Assembly (NCBI GenBank): GCA_946803715.1
Contig: CAMPET010000563.1
Location: 1-15,219 of the forward strand
DNA: 15,219 bases
Direction: 5' to 3'
Source: Beroe ovata
Taxonomy: Eukaryota; Ctenophora; Nuda; Beroida; Beroidae
Part shown: positions 10,761 to 15,219 of the stretch, piece by piece
Layout: the number at the start of each line of letters is the position of its first letter
Position numbering within the stretch: position 1 is the stretch's first letter
Made by a program: the position numbers and the translations under genes
The notes under the pieces: model-generated
What the model was told of the DNA's origin: nothing
Database searches by the model: none
Seen by the model: the letters and a program-made list of their open reading frames with translations, nothing else

Positions 10761-13700
10761 ACAAAGACACATACAGACATACAATCACACACAGCTTACA
10801 CAATACACACGGAAACTATTGTTTTTCCTGAAACAGTACTCACACACACAGACACTCACCCACTGCAACTCAGTACATACTGAAACAGATAAAAAGTACA
10901 AAACAGAAACAGTTCACACACAGATACATCATACAGCACATACACACACAGAGACACACACACACACAGGTCAAATGGAAGTGCCTGAGAGAACGATTCG
11001 TTCATTGTCTCAGCAGGCTCGAGATGTTTGCCTCACCCCCAAGAAGAGGGAAGGGAAGCCTTGCTTCAAACCGCCAGAGTGGGTTCAGGCTGACATTCGC
11101 CTCATCGTAGCGGGTGGGTATGAATAATGTTCAAATGTTGGTCAACATGGAACATGTTACAAGTAGGATATTTATTATGCTTCTACAGGCATGTTTGGCT
11201 ACAAGGGCGGAAAGAAGGAAGGGAGAAGATACCCCACCGTGAAACTGGTGCGAGATGCATTCTATGAAAACACACACTGTACAACATAAATGAGCTGAAC
11301 TGGAGGAAAGAGGTGTACTCATTTTAAAGAAGAAGGCAGTAGGCACTGAATAGGAAGAAGCTGTGATTGACCCGAGCTTATGCCCGATCTCATTTAATTG
11401 AGACCACGACAATTGGGATAATCCACATCAGTTCACGAATTTTGAAGCTTACTCTATATATTCTTCGAAGTGCTGCCCATTCATTTCGCTGTGGTAATCT
11501 TGGGCTTTTTTCTGCCCAATGAAGTTCAGCTCGGCCCCTTCGAGGAGCCCATTCTCAGAGACTGAAAGAACTGTAATAAGCGAATCGCCGAATCGCTTCT
11601 ACGATATGACATGATTCTCAACTCTGCTTACTTATGATCAATAATGGGCTTACCGACATGACTGATAATCAGCCGCTCCCCTTCCCCTTGAGGGAGTTCC
11701 ATTCCTCCCTCGTACAGGAAGTGGTCCTTCGACCCCTCAGGTGCCCAGTGCCACATGTTCCCCTTCTGGTGATTCTTGTTGACCCACGTCTCATCTTGAT
11801 AAAAGATGGACCATCCGGCTGCTCTGTAGCTATGAAGTTTGTACATTGTGAAATTCAAGCAGCAATGTCCCAAACGAAATATGAAAACTCAATGAAACTC
11901 AAAGCTTATCGAGTGTACCTAGCAAAAGAAAAAGGCAAGAAATGAAAATATACCGCCTATTTATGAGGTACCTTAATTGCAAATTTGGCAGTTAAAAACA
12001 CTGCCAAAGTCCCTAATATTGTTCTTGCCCACGTGACAGATAAACCCAAATATGCCAGCTTTTTGGTTTATGATGTCTTAGATAATTTAATTGCCCTCCA
12101 TAGCATGTAGCACTTACTTCTTAACCTGCCGCAAATAGTGAATCAGATCCAATGCTGCATTCTGCCGGGCAACTGCTACAGACCTCTGCCCAGCTAACCG
12201 GCCAAACTTGAATCCCGCCCCTTTCATCCACTTCCTGGGACAGTGGGACATATTTTGTTCTGAGAGACAACTGCAGTTGCGGGCTAGGAATATCAAACTA
12301 CAACATAATTTGCTCTCAGGTTCACCTGAATGTGCTCAGCTGTACTCTAGGAATTTCCCCCTCCCTGATATCAGCCAAAACGGTGGCATCAGGATGCTTC
12401 TCATAGAATGCATCTCGCACCAGTTTCACGGTGGGGTATCTTCTCCCTTCCTTCTTTCCGCCCTTGTAGCCAAACATGCCTGTAGAAGCATAATAAATAT
12501 CCTACTTGTAACATGTTCCATGTTGACCAACATTAGAACATTATTCATACCCACCCGCTACGATGAGGCGAATGTCAGCCTGAACCCACTCTGGCGGTTT
12601 GAAGCAAGGCTTCCCTTCCCTCTTCTTGGGGGTGAGGCAAACATCTCGAGCCTGCTGAGACAATGAACGAATCGTTCTCTCAGGCACTNCAATCTCGAAT
12701 CATTGTGAACTATAACAATCAATATCCGTCTCCGATGATCCGTATCTGTTCGTGTGTGCGTGAAAACCGTTGTTTTACGAATCTTCTAAATCATGATCTA
12801 TTTCTTAAACCGAATCAATGTATTTGTGGGAGAGAGTGTAGGTACAAGCACATACACACACACATTATGGCGGTCACAGGTAAAGGACAGTTATTATCAG
12901 CTCAATTATTTGTGCATAATGAGGCGGTAAATACTCATTATGAACGATCACCCTGTAATGAATAGTACTTTGTGTGTGTAGGTGTGTGTGTATGTTTGTG
13001 AGTGTGTGAGTATGTGTGTGAGTATGTGTGTGTATGTTTGTGTGTGTGTATTTGGTCGTGTTACTACTCATCACTCATGAGTCATCTCTCATCAGGAAGA
13101 AGATGCTGGGGGCGATGAAGGAGGACGATCGGATAAGAATGCCGATATGACAGGTAATTAGCCATATTAAGTGCGTTAATCGTATGTTAATTGACTCCTC
13201 GCAATTTGTTACACCCTTACAAATGTACGGACTATATTATGAGATTGCTCCCTTGACCAAAATGTAAACTAAGAATCCTTCTACACAAAAACATGAGTGT
13301 TATTGAGTCATCTCTCGTCTTCTCCAGTATCAAAAGTAGAATTCTCTGCCGCTGCGTATTCGTGTATGGAAAACGAGGGAACCATCAAACTGGGTGTTGT
13401 CAGGACCGGTAATCTCAAGTGCAAGACAACCGTCAAGTTTGTAAAACACAAGGAAATATTTCATCTTATTAAGCCCTGAATTCACTTAATCATTATATCT
13501 TCAATTTGTACCCTCTCTCTCGCCCTCTGTGGATGAATCTACGTGAGTCAGTGACTCTCGTATATATCTCATTTGCTCTATGTATGATAAATGTCCATCA
13601 CGTCCACTAGTAGTAGGAGATAACTGTCATTAGAAGACAGTGTTATGACACATATAATAAACATGTGTGCGTGTTCACTGACTGTTCACTCACGAAAATA

Positions 13701-14895
13701 CACCTGCTATACGACCATTGATACCACACAGGAAGCTAGGTATTAATCTAGTGGAAGTGTGTGACAGCATGCGTTGACATATCATTATCACTCATGAAAA
13801 TAGTCACCAGTGCCGAAGCTAGCACGTGATCCATTTCTCAAGAACCAACGCATATCCCCAAATCCCCCTTCCTCACCGATTTTACTCCCCCACCCCTCAT
13901 TTTGTCCCGTCGTCCCAAATTCTTCCCCCGTCCTTCCCTGCTCTCTCGTCGTCCAAATATCCCATCTTCTCTTCCTCAGTTACGAGACATCTGACGGAAC
14001 CGCCACCGCCGGTGAAGACTATGTCTCGAAATCCGGAGTTATCGAGTTCGAAGAGGGTGAATACGTGAAGAGCATCGAGATTGAGATTATCGATGATGAT
14101 GTGTGGGAGGAAACGGAAACGTTTTTCGTCCGACTTTTCAACCCGTCCCGGGGCACGGAAATGGACAAGATTTGTGTTACACAAGTGTCAATCATCAATG
14201 ATGACGGTTAGTTTGTTAGACAGATGTCAAACAATGTTCTGGCATATCAATTATTTGTTTGTTTCACACCCTTATTTGCCAGAAAATTGACCTCTGCAAG
14301 GCTTTCCGTAATTCCGTGTGTATATGCTTATATGTGTGTGATTTGAATCTTTCTCGTGAAAAAGTTACATGAGAGTTACGTCTTGTGTTTTGTGTATAGA
14401 TGTGAGCAACATGCATCTCCTGCATGCTATAACATCGGATGTGCATTTTCACACCTCCCCATCTACCTACGTAATGTTCATGTTACGGGTTCATTGTTTA
14501 GTCAGCGTGTTGTTATTGTTGTCATGGTGACGTCATGACGAACGCACGGGGAGTAGTGATAAGTTAGCGCAGTGATATCAAGTGAGCGCTCGACCTAAAG
14601 TTTACATACACAGCACGTGCTACAGCTGCAAATTCACAAATCGATGAGGAGAAAGGCTGATTTAACCCACTCACCACTCCCCTCTCTCCCCCTAACTAAC
14701 CCCCAATCTTCCTCGCTAATCCTCACTTCAATCTCAGAGCCGGGTATACTGCAATTCCAGAAGCCGAGTTATCTGTACAAGGAGAGTGCTGGTGTGGCAG
14801 AGCTCGTTATAGAGCGTAACGATGGGTGCGATGGTCGGATTACTGTACGATACAAGACGAAGGACATCACTGCTACTGCAGGAAAAGATTACGAG
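1..14895 (+). CDS. Partial SLC8-family Na+/Ca2+ exchanger gene (spliced, split by misassembly)
   Basis: Gene-level entry. The coding path is 1-328, 3167-3295, 4402-4457, 5675-5830, 6576-6633 (or its copy 13096-13153), 13328-13436, 13980-14206 and 14738-14895, with an optional microexon 794-817. Every junction is GT-AG and phases match throughout, giving about 407 residues. Seen: an alpha-1 repeat motif (GPGTIVGSASFN), membrane helices, a charged cytosolic loop, one full Calx-beta domain and the start of a second. Known of the family: NCX proteins export Ca2+ across the plasma membrane in exchange for Na+, and the two Calx-beta domains (CBD1, CBD2) in the loop bind regulatory Ca2+. This domain order is specific to SLC8 and rules out the K+-dependent SLC24 exchangers, which lack Calx-beta. 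Both ends of the gene lie outside the window. The paralogue cannot be assigned. The stretch 6867-12689 is not believed to belong to this gene. Confidence 0.88.
350..379. promoter_or_regulatory. Two perfect GTCACGTGAC palindromes in NCX intron 1
   Basis: The 10-base palindrome GTCACGTGAC occurs at 350-359 and again at 370-379, with the same flanking bases (TGT before, TT after). It is an extended E-box of the type bound by USF/MITF/TFE bHLH-zip factors in animals. Two exact copies 20 bases apart right after an exon suggest an intronic enhancer, or a simple 20-bp tandem duplication. Confidence 0.4.
794..817 (+). CDS. Candidate 24-nt NCX microexon
   Basis: A 24-base block lies between an acceptor (acatttcag|) and a donor (|GTAAGC at 818). 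Read in the phase left by the first exon it gives V-EESINLG and leaves the same phase 1, so it can be included or skipped without changing frame: MQ-VEESINLG-EIDL. There is no stop. No homologous peptide is recognised, so the case rests on splice sites and phase alone. A chance match is possible. Confidence 0.4.
1799..1904. repeat. Minisatellite of about 10 bp (actatacact-type)
   Basis: Five near-perfect 10-base units (tactatacac) followed by degenerate units up to the start of the larger tandem repeat. Non-coding. Confidence 0.85.
1905..3107. repeat. Tandem repeat of about 554 bp, roughly 2.2 copies
   Basis: Copies begin at 1905, 2429 and 2983, each with cagaaattc. Copy 1 is 524 bp because it lacks a 30-base piece present in copy 2 around 2476-2505; copy 2 is 554 bp; copy 3 is partial and fades after 3107. 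Identity between copies is high by eye, with scattered substitutions. The open frames inside are not conserved between copies, so no gene is called. It could be a satellite or part of a mobile element. Confidence 0.85.
3167..3295 (+). CDS. NCX exon: proximal cytosolic loop
   Basis: The acceptor is ctgcag|AG after a pyrimidine-rich stretch, and the donor is CAGG|GTATTG at 3296. It enters in phase 1 and leaves in phase 1, exactly matching the exons on either side, and encodes 43 residues beginning E-IDLTEAVLASRERTMS. The peptide is rich in Ser/Arg (RTMSKLSR, SVYSS), which would suit phosphorylation in the regulatory loop; that is inference. Because its length is a multiple of three, skipping it would preserve the frame. 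This exon has no long ORF and was found by phase matching. Confidence 0.75.
3600..3655. repeat. Small inverted repeat plus GTATACTGTA tandem
   Basis: CACTATACA (3600-3608) and TGTATAGTG (3621-3629) form a 9-bp perfect stem with a 12-base loop, followed by short GTATACTGTA-type repeats. Probably simple-sequence drift within an intron. Confidence 0.5.
4280..4390. repeat. Short interspersed TTGACACCACTT repeats upstream of an NCX acceptor
   Basis: Five copies or near-copies of TTGACACCACTT at about 4280, 4305, 4321, 4353 and 4373, ending some 10-20 bases before the acceptor at 4401. They form much of the region where a branch point would lie. Confidence 0.7.
4402..4457 (+). CDS. NCX exon: short cytosolic-loop exon
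   Basis: Fifty-six bases between ctttatttcag| and GAG|GTAATT. It takes the phase-1 base from the previous exon (g+at = D) and encodes D-MFAKQKSGSEEDVRHIIE, ending in phase 0, which joins the next exon. The acidic/basic helical composition matches the linker between the membrane part and the first Calx-beta domain in SLC8 proteins. Confidence 0.78.
4458..5674 (+). other. NCX intron 3
   Basis: 1217 bases without recognisable genes. The overlapping open frames around 5393-5659 on both strands carry no recognised domain and run into the acceptor's pyrimidine tract, so they are not called. Confidence 0.7.
5675..5830 (+). CDS. NCX exon: loop helix preceding Calx-beta 1
   Basis: Exactly 52 codons between ctctcccag| and AAG|GTAGGT, both excellent sites, phase 0 on both sides. 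It encodes a basic amphipathic stretch with TAEMLRRTHHSRAWYRVIAG, aligning with the conserved 'SRAFYRIQATRL' region just before CBD1 in other NCX proteins. The first codon happens to be ATG but is internal to the spliced message. Confidence 0.88.
5831..6575 (+). other. NCX intron 4
   Basis: 745 bases. Its second half is the start of the 697-bp duplicate and includes the TG-rich stretch. No gene is seen. Confidence 0.7.
6451..6534. repeat. (TG)n-rich stretch in NCX intron (also 12971-13054)
   Basis: Irregular TGTG/TATG/GAGTG repeats in the intron before the acidic-linker exon. Both copies of the 697-bp duplicate carry it without length difference. Confidence 0.8.
6576..6633 (+). CDS. NCX exon: acidic linker to Calx-beta 1 (first assembly copy)
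   Basis: Fifty-eight bases between catctctcatcag| and ACAG|GTAATT, entering in phase 0 and leaving in phase 1. It encodes EEDAGGDEGGRSDKNADMT, an acidic Gly-rich linker. An identical copy lies at 13096-13153, so only one of the two is expected in the real gene. Confidence 0.8.
6808..6866 (+). CDS. NCX exon: start of Calx-beta 1, cut off at the contig end (first assembly copy)
   Basis: The acceptor cttctccag| is followed by V-SKVEFSAAAYSCMENEGTI, matching the first strand of CBD1 (compare the family pattern 'F..G.Y.C.E..G.'). The exon stops abruptly at the N at 6867, after which the sequence is unrelated and hits a stop. The intact version is 13328-13436. The truncation is an assembly break, not a mutation. 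Confidence 0.8.
7099..7300 (-). CDS. CHID1-like exon (chitinase domain-containing protein 1, glycoside hydrolase 18), partial gene
   Basis: The acceptor is ttctatatcag| and the donor CCAG|GTAATT, giving 67 codons (phase 0 in, phase 1 out). The peptide EKGLLHKLIRSISEGMSERG ... STHLVIPPGVKP ... FVERFIMMTYDHHQATGKP follows the animal CHID1 (SI-CLP) sequence, in which 'LAEAL...LALLVIPPAITP' is followed by 'LDGFSLMTYDYSTAHQPGPN'. LMTYD is the GH18 barrel strand. CHID1 is a secreted/lysosomal chitin-lectin-like protein. The next codon (split Gly) suits the following 'PGPNAP'. No other exon of this gene was found between 6868 and 8025. The upstream exons must lie beyond the transposase or on another contig. 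The frame stays open upstream to an ATG at 7453, so an alternative first exon is conceivable. Confidence 0.68.
7301..8025. other. Interval between transposase stop and CHID1-like exon
   Basis: Contains the CpG-rich block (7320-7470) and two + strand open frames (7459-7701, 7707-7973). The second contains SPLHLTSWPDFEHML, faintly like the WPD loop of receptor tyrosine phosphatases, but lacks the rest of such a domain. No CHID1 upstream exon is seen here. Confidence 0.4.
7320..7470. promoter_or_regulatory. CpG-rich block with CACGTGAC inverted repeat and CCAAT box
   Basis: About 150 bases much richer in CpG than their surroundings (e.g. TGCGCGCGCGTC at 7440-7451). It holds an inverted repeat CACGTGAC-AA-GTCACGTG at 7369-7386 and GGCCAATCA at 7396-7404. 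This composition and motif pairing resemble a TATA-less promoter, possibly bidirectional. What it would drive is unclear: a + strand ATG with an immediate donor-like site (ATGCGCAAG|GTAAAA, 7459) lies on one side and the CHID1-like exon on the other. Confidence 0.4.
8026..8088 (-). CDS. Transposase exon 13: C-terminus and stop
   Basis: The acceptor is actttcgtcag|. Phase 0 gives RDKDSDDEEFLKRVRLEKPM and then TAA at 8028-8026. The charged tail and clean phase fit the gene. No AATAAA was spotted just downstream on the minus strand. Confidence 0.7.
   Translation of the reverse strand, partial: RDKDSDDEEFLKRVRLEKPM
8026..12688 (-). CDS. DDE transposase gene with C-terminal CXC domain (13 exons, 5' partial)
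   Basis: Gene-level entry. Exons on the minus strand, in order: 12688-12555, 12479-12326, 12270-12118, 11829-11654, 11561-11453, 10539-10463, 10373-10225, 9806-9722, 9605-9505, 9425-9312, 8823-8665, 8555-8307, 8088-8026. All phases close, giving at least 573 residues with no internal stop. Landmarks: YQDETWVNK (first catalytic D), GEGERLIISH, SENG, DYHSEMNG, LLVIDRASYH (second D), WKKQDIIDWL, RLPTKHCELNPIELIW (catalytic E), then an acidic linker and an 18-Cys module. These motifs are those of a metazoan Tc1/IS630-like (DDE_3) transposase group that I know mainly as intronless genes. By my count the catalytic spacing is D-98-D-87-E. No terminal inverted repeats were found. It may be an active element, a young relic or a domesticated gene. 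The start codon is probably the ATG seen in the inverted copy at 10975. Confidence 0.85.
8307..8555 (-). CDS. Transposase exon 12: CXC-type cysteine-rich module
   Basis: 83 codons, phase 0 on both sides, acceptor caacactcag|, donor GAG|GTAAGA. There are eighteen cysteines in two clusters. Cluster 1 covers residues 4-30 of the exon and contains CSCKLGCGKFCKCKGRC. Cluster 2 covers residues 46-80 and has spacing C-x-C-x3-C-x4-C-x-C-x6-C-x3-C-x2-C-x6-C. Cluster 2 follows the CXC/tesmin pattern also found in the KIF4 tail (C.CK..C....C.C......C...C..C...CKN). Such modules bind zinc and, in tesmin/TSO1 proteins, DNA. A role in target or terminus binding here is inference. Confidence 0.85.
8665..8823 (-). 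CDS. Transposase exon 11: acidic linker
   Basis: 53 codons between tttgtcag| and CAG|GTAAAT, phase 0 on both sides. It begins ESDDESSEEDEDDEDVGSRG and continues to MRESADIWGLSSTKAQ. It is a low-complexity acidic linker between the catalytic core and the Cys-rich module. Confidence 0.82.
8824..9311 (-). other. Transposase intron 10
   Basis: 488 bases between exons 10 and 11. No gene, repeat or RNA structure is recognised. Confidence 0.65.
9312..9425 (-). CDS. Transposase exon 10
   Basis: The acceptor is aatacatag| and the donor CAG|GTAGAG. It encodes VTPELCSKCVQHVLGVEDSY and FTHQQLIDSEVRPFLIEQ. VTPE-x3-K-C-x2-HV corresponds to the 'VTPENWKNCI.HV' helix that ends the catalytic domain in relatives. 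Confidence 0.84.
9505..9605 (-). CDS. Transposase exon 9: catalytic glutamate
   Basis: The acceptor is tgctcacag|. The split codon g+ag completes the catalytic Glu of NPI-E-LIW. It continues AFAKNLVAENNTFTRPLKE and VQKMVHGAFEK. The donor AAG|GTTTTT has a weak +3/+4 context but is required by phase. Confidence 0.86.
9722..9806 (-). CDS. Transposase exon 8
   Basis: The acceptor is gttccttccag| and the donor ATTG|GTAAGC. It encodes VDKILKSDPNKRIEVLRLPT and KHCELNPI, the strand leading into the catalytic Glu. It lies beyond the gap at 10145, yet continues the same protein in phase, which supports that join. Confidence 0.88.
10074..10197. repeat. (TG)n microsatellite with assembly gap
   Basis: Interrupted TG repeats containing the single N at 10145. 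The gap most likely reflects failure to assemble through the repeat. It lies in the intron between transposase exons 7 and 8, and the gene continues in phase across it. Confidence 0.9.
10225..10373 (-). CDS. Transposase exon 7
   Basis: The acceptor is atcacttcag| and the donor CGG|GTAAAC. It encodes E-ESKCPTSGGWKKQDIIDWL, AKQGCDVDPSLTIPELVDC and SKKYRRQAEYR. WKKQDIIDWL and the following 'G..VD..L...EL' are the insert that separates the second Asp from the Glu in this group. Confidence 0.86.
10463..10539 (-). CDS. Transposase exon 6: second catalytic aspartate
   Basis: The acceptor is ccttcccag| and the donor ACTG|GTACTT. It encodes E-TQILPVLPDKSLLVIDRAS, then YHMRFT. LLVIDRASYH corresponds to the family's VVMDNASYH, whose Asp is the second catalytic residue. 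The usual Asn is replaced by Arg. A nearer AG (acttccag|) puts a stop in frame and was not used. Confidence 0.86.
10650..10972. repeat. (CA)n-rich microsatellite region
   Basis: Long CA runs (longest about 10704-10751) mixed with ACACAG/CATACA variants, directly abutting the inverted transposase fragment at 10975. Translations of this stretch (His-Thr or Cys-Val repeats) are artefacts. Confidence 0.9.
10975..11267 (+). pseudogene. Inverted partial copy of transposase exons 1-2 inside its own intron
   Basis: Bases 10980-11267 equal the reverse complement of 12401-12688 with a single mismatch (at 11133) and no indels. The copy includes exon 1, the 75-bp intron and most of exon 2, then diverges after TCTATGA. 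In frame it reads MEVPERTIRSLSQQARDV from an ATG at 10975, probably the true N-terminus missing from the minus-strand copy. It has no downstream exons on this strand, so it is a dead fragment as a gene. It lies between minus-strand exons 5 and 6. Confidence 0.8.
11453..11561 (-). CDS. Transposase exon 5
   Basis: The acceptor is ttctttcag| and the donor AGA|GTAAGC. It encodes V-SENGLLEGAELNFIGQKKA and QDYHSEMNGQHFEEYI, matching the family pattern 'SENG...GALLIF..KK.GDYH.EMNG..FE.W' between the first and second catalytic residues. Confidence 0.86.
11654..11829 (-). CDS. Transposase exon 4: first catalytic aspartate
   Basis: The acceptor is cttcatag| and the donor GTCG|GTAAGC. It encodes N-YRAAGWSIFYQDETWVNK, then NMWHWAPEGSKDHFLYEGG and GEGERLIISHV. 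YQDETWVN is the strand carrying the first catalytic Asp of the RNase H-like fold in this transposase group, and GEGERLIISH is the diagnostic downstream strand. Confidence 0.88.
12118..12270 (-). CDS. Transposase exon 3
   Basis: The acceptor chosen is ctgcag| because it alone joins the phase-2 end of the previous exon to the long open frame; the intron is then only 55 bp. A second AG (tctctcag|) 13 bases further in would shift the frame. It encodes S-CLSEQNMSHCPRKWMKGAG, FKFGRLAGQRSVAVARQNAA and LDLIHYLRQVK. The donor is GAA|GTAAGT. Confidence 0.72.
12326..12479 (-). CDS. Transposase exon 2
   Basis: The acceptor is ttctacag| and the donor CAG|GTGAAC; the preceding intron is 75 bp. It encodes G-MFGYKGGKKEGRRYPTVKL, then DAFYEKHPDATVLADIREGE and IPRVQLSTF. 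'YPTVKLVRDAF' occupies the place of the predicted helix-turn-helix segment of related elements. Confidence 0.75.
12401..12688. repeat. 288-bp inverted repeat arm (partner 10980-11267)
   Basis: Reverse complement of 10980-11267 with one mismatch; spacer 1133 bp. The arm ends at the contig edge, so its true length may be greater. Confidence 0.9.
12555..12688 (-). CDS. Transposase exon 1 (5' cut by contig end)
   Basis: 44 codons starting VPERTIRSLSQQARDVCLT and running to ADIRLIVA, ending in phase 1 at GCGG|GTGGGT. It is truncated by the N at 12689. The inverted copy at 10975 supplies two more residues, including an ATG. It is likely the N-terminal DNA-binding region, by position only. Confidence 0.72.
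12690..13386. repeat. 697-bp direct duplicate, second copy (contig-end overlap)
   Basis: Partner of 6170-6866. Here the sequence runs on into the complete Calx-beta exon and the remaining NCX exons, so this is the start of the contig that should follow 6866 directly. Confidence 0.95.
13096..13153 (+). CDS. NCX exon: acidic linker (second assembly copy)
   Basis: Identical to 6576-6633, shifted by 6520 bases, with the same splice sites. This copy is contiguous with the remaining downstream exons and is the better representative. Confidence 0.8.
13328..13436 (+). CDS. NCX exon: N-terminal half of Calx-beta 1 (complete copy)
   Basis: It begins with the same peptide as 6808-6866 and continues IKLGVVRTGNLKCKTTV. 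The exon must end in phase 2 to join the next one (aa+t = N, giving TTV-N-YETSDGTATAG, which aligns residue by residue with 'FVDFRTEDGTANAG' of CBD1). That places the donor at AA|GTTTGT (13437-13438), a weak site. A GTAAAA four bases downstream would break the frame. Confidence 0.82.
13437..13979 (+). other. NCX intron within Calx-beta 1
   Basis: 543 bases, weak GTTTGT donor, very C/T-rich last 130 bases before the acceptor. Nothing else is recognised. Confidence 0.75.
13980..14206 (+). CDS. NCX exon: C-terminal half of Calx-beta 1
   Basis: The acceptor is tcttcctcag| after a long C/T tract, and the donor is GACG|GTTAGT. It encodes YETSDGTATAGEDYVSKSG, then a beta-strand-rich segment with EIIDDDVWEETETFFVRL, and closes with IINDDG. 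The IIDDD..EETE cluster and the terminal NDD match the Ca2+-coordinating acidic residues of CBD1 in studied exchangers, so Ca2+ binding is expected to be retained. It leaves in phase 1. Confidence 0.93.
14207..14737 (+). other. NCX intron between Calx-beta 1 and Calx-beta 2
   Basis: 531 bases from GTTAGT to a C/T-rich acceptor. No additional exon is seen. Confidence 0.75.
14738..14895 (+). CDS. NCX exon: start of Calx-beta 2
   Basis: The acceptor is ttcaatctcag| and the donor GAG|GTAGGT. Phase 1 in (g+ag = E), phase 0 out. It encodes E-PGILQFQKPSYLYKESAG, then ELVIERNDGCDGRITVRY and ATAGKDYE: the repeating Calx-beta pattern (F....Y...E..G....V.R..G.....V.Y.T....A..G.DY). The rest of the domain lies past the window; nothing matching it is seen in 14896-15219. 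Confidence 0.9.
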
Positions 14896-15219
14896 GTAGG
14901 TCATTTGAGGGGGCAGTGGAAGTGGGAAGCTAGGGAGTGAGAGTTTGGACTGAGATTTTATGGAGCTCAATGTAAAGTTGTTTGTTGGAGTTTCTTGCGC
15001 TTGGGGAATGAAGATTCTGAAGCAGCTAATACCCATAGTTCCTAAAATGATGTATTTGAGTATTGGGTTACCAAGACAACAGCTGATAATAATCCCAATA
15101 CTATCACGCTCGTGTAACTGAACACTGTATCTAGAAACTTAGAAAATCCTGCAACTGTGTTTGAAGGCACACACAGGAATGCACAGACGCACACACACAC
15201 GCACACACACACACACACA
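14896..15219 (+). other. NCX intron after the Calx-beta 2 exon (incomplete)
   Basis: Starts with GTAGGT and runs out of the window in a CA repeat. No acceptor with Calx-beta coding sequence is present. Confidence 0.65.
15170..15219. repeat. (CA)n microsatellite at window end
   Basis: CACACA runs with a few GCACAC interruptions reach the last base, in the NCX intron following the Calx-beta 2 exon. Confidence 0.85.

Larger units (their letters stand above)
10540..11452 (-). other. Large transposase intron 5
   Basis: 913 bases between exons 5 and 6, ten times longer than most introns of this gene. The excess is made of the inverted exon 1-2 fragment, the CA-rich repeat region, and unassigned sequence at 11268-11452. 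Confidence 0.7.

Noticed and set aside
12208-12666. 152-residue + strand open frame
   Set aside because: It is antisense to transposase exons 1-3 and crosses their introns; no domain is recognisable.
8026-12688. Chromokinesin KIF4 as the source of the Cys-rich exon
   Set aside because: The CXC pattern is similar, but the upstream exons joined in phase are a DDE transposase and no motor or coiled-coil sequence is present.
6170-13386. A genuine tandem duplication flanking a 5.8-kb nested gene insertion in NCX
   Set aside because: Both boundaries coincide with assembly Ns and the first copy stops mid-exon, which fits overlapping contig ends better than biology.
1-15219. tRNA, rRNA, CRISPR array or bacterial operon
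   Set aside because: No tRNA-like cloverleaf, rRNA core or spaced-repeat array was noticed by eye; the regular repeats are microsatellites, and gene structure is eukaryotic.

Overview
This looks like a draft-assembly fragment of an animal (metazoan, invertebrate) nuclear genome. The evidence is intron-split genes with GT-AG sites, (TG)n/(CA)n microsatellites, a tandem intronic repeat, and single-N contig joins at 1600, 6867, 10145 and 12689. Several introns are very short (55-120 bp) and the gene families are animal ones. A sponge or other early-branching marine animal is a guess, not a demonstration.

Outer parts (1-6866 and 12690-15219, + strand): a partial SLC8-type Na+/Ca2+ exchanger (NCX). 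Exon 1 carries the alpha-1 ion-transport repeat and following membrane helices. Small exons at 3167-3295, 4402-4457, 5675-5830 and 6576-6633 encode the start of the cytosolic loop. Exons at 13328-13436 and 13980-14206 encode the first Calx-beta Ca2+-binding domain, and 14738-14895 begins the second. All junction phases agree, giving about 407 residues. A possible 24-nt microexon lies at 794-817. The 5' end, the rest of the second Calx-beta domain, the alpha-2 repeat and the C-terminal helices are outside the window. Intron 1 holds an approximately 554-bp tandem repeat.

Middle (6868-12688): almost certainly a foreign contig pair placed here by scaffolding error. The 697 bases before it (6170-6866) recur with about two mismatches after it (12690-13386), and the breaks coincide with Ns. 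It carries, on the minus strand, (a) a 13-exon DDE transposase gene (exons from 12688 down to a stop at 8026) with all three catalytic acidic residues and a C-terminal 18-cysteine CXC module, and (b) downstream, one exon of a CHID1-like glycoside hydrolase 18 protein (7099-7300). The 5' part of the transposase gene also exists as a 288-bp inverted copy (10980-11267) inside the gene's own intron, so the primary transcript could fold into a long hairpin.

Most interesting items: the intron-rich, apparently intact DDE-CXC transposase gene; its self-complementary intronic copy; the NCX microexon; and a CpG-rich block with a CACGTGAC inverted repeat near the CHID1 exon. The NCX and the middle genes have no functional link; their adjacency is probably artificial.
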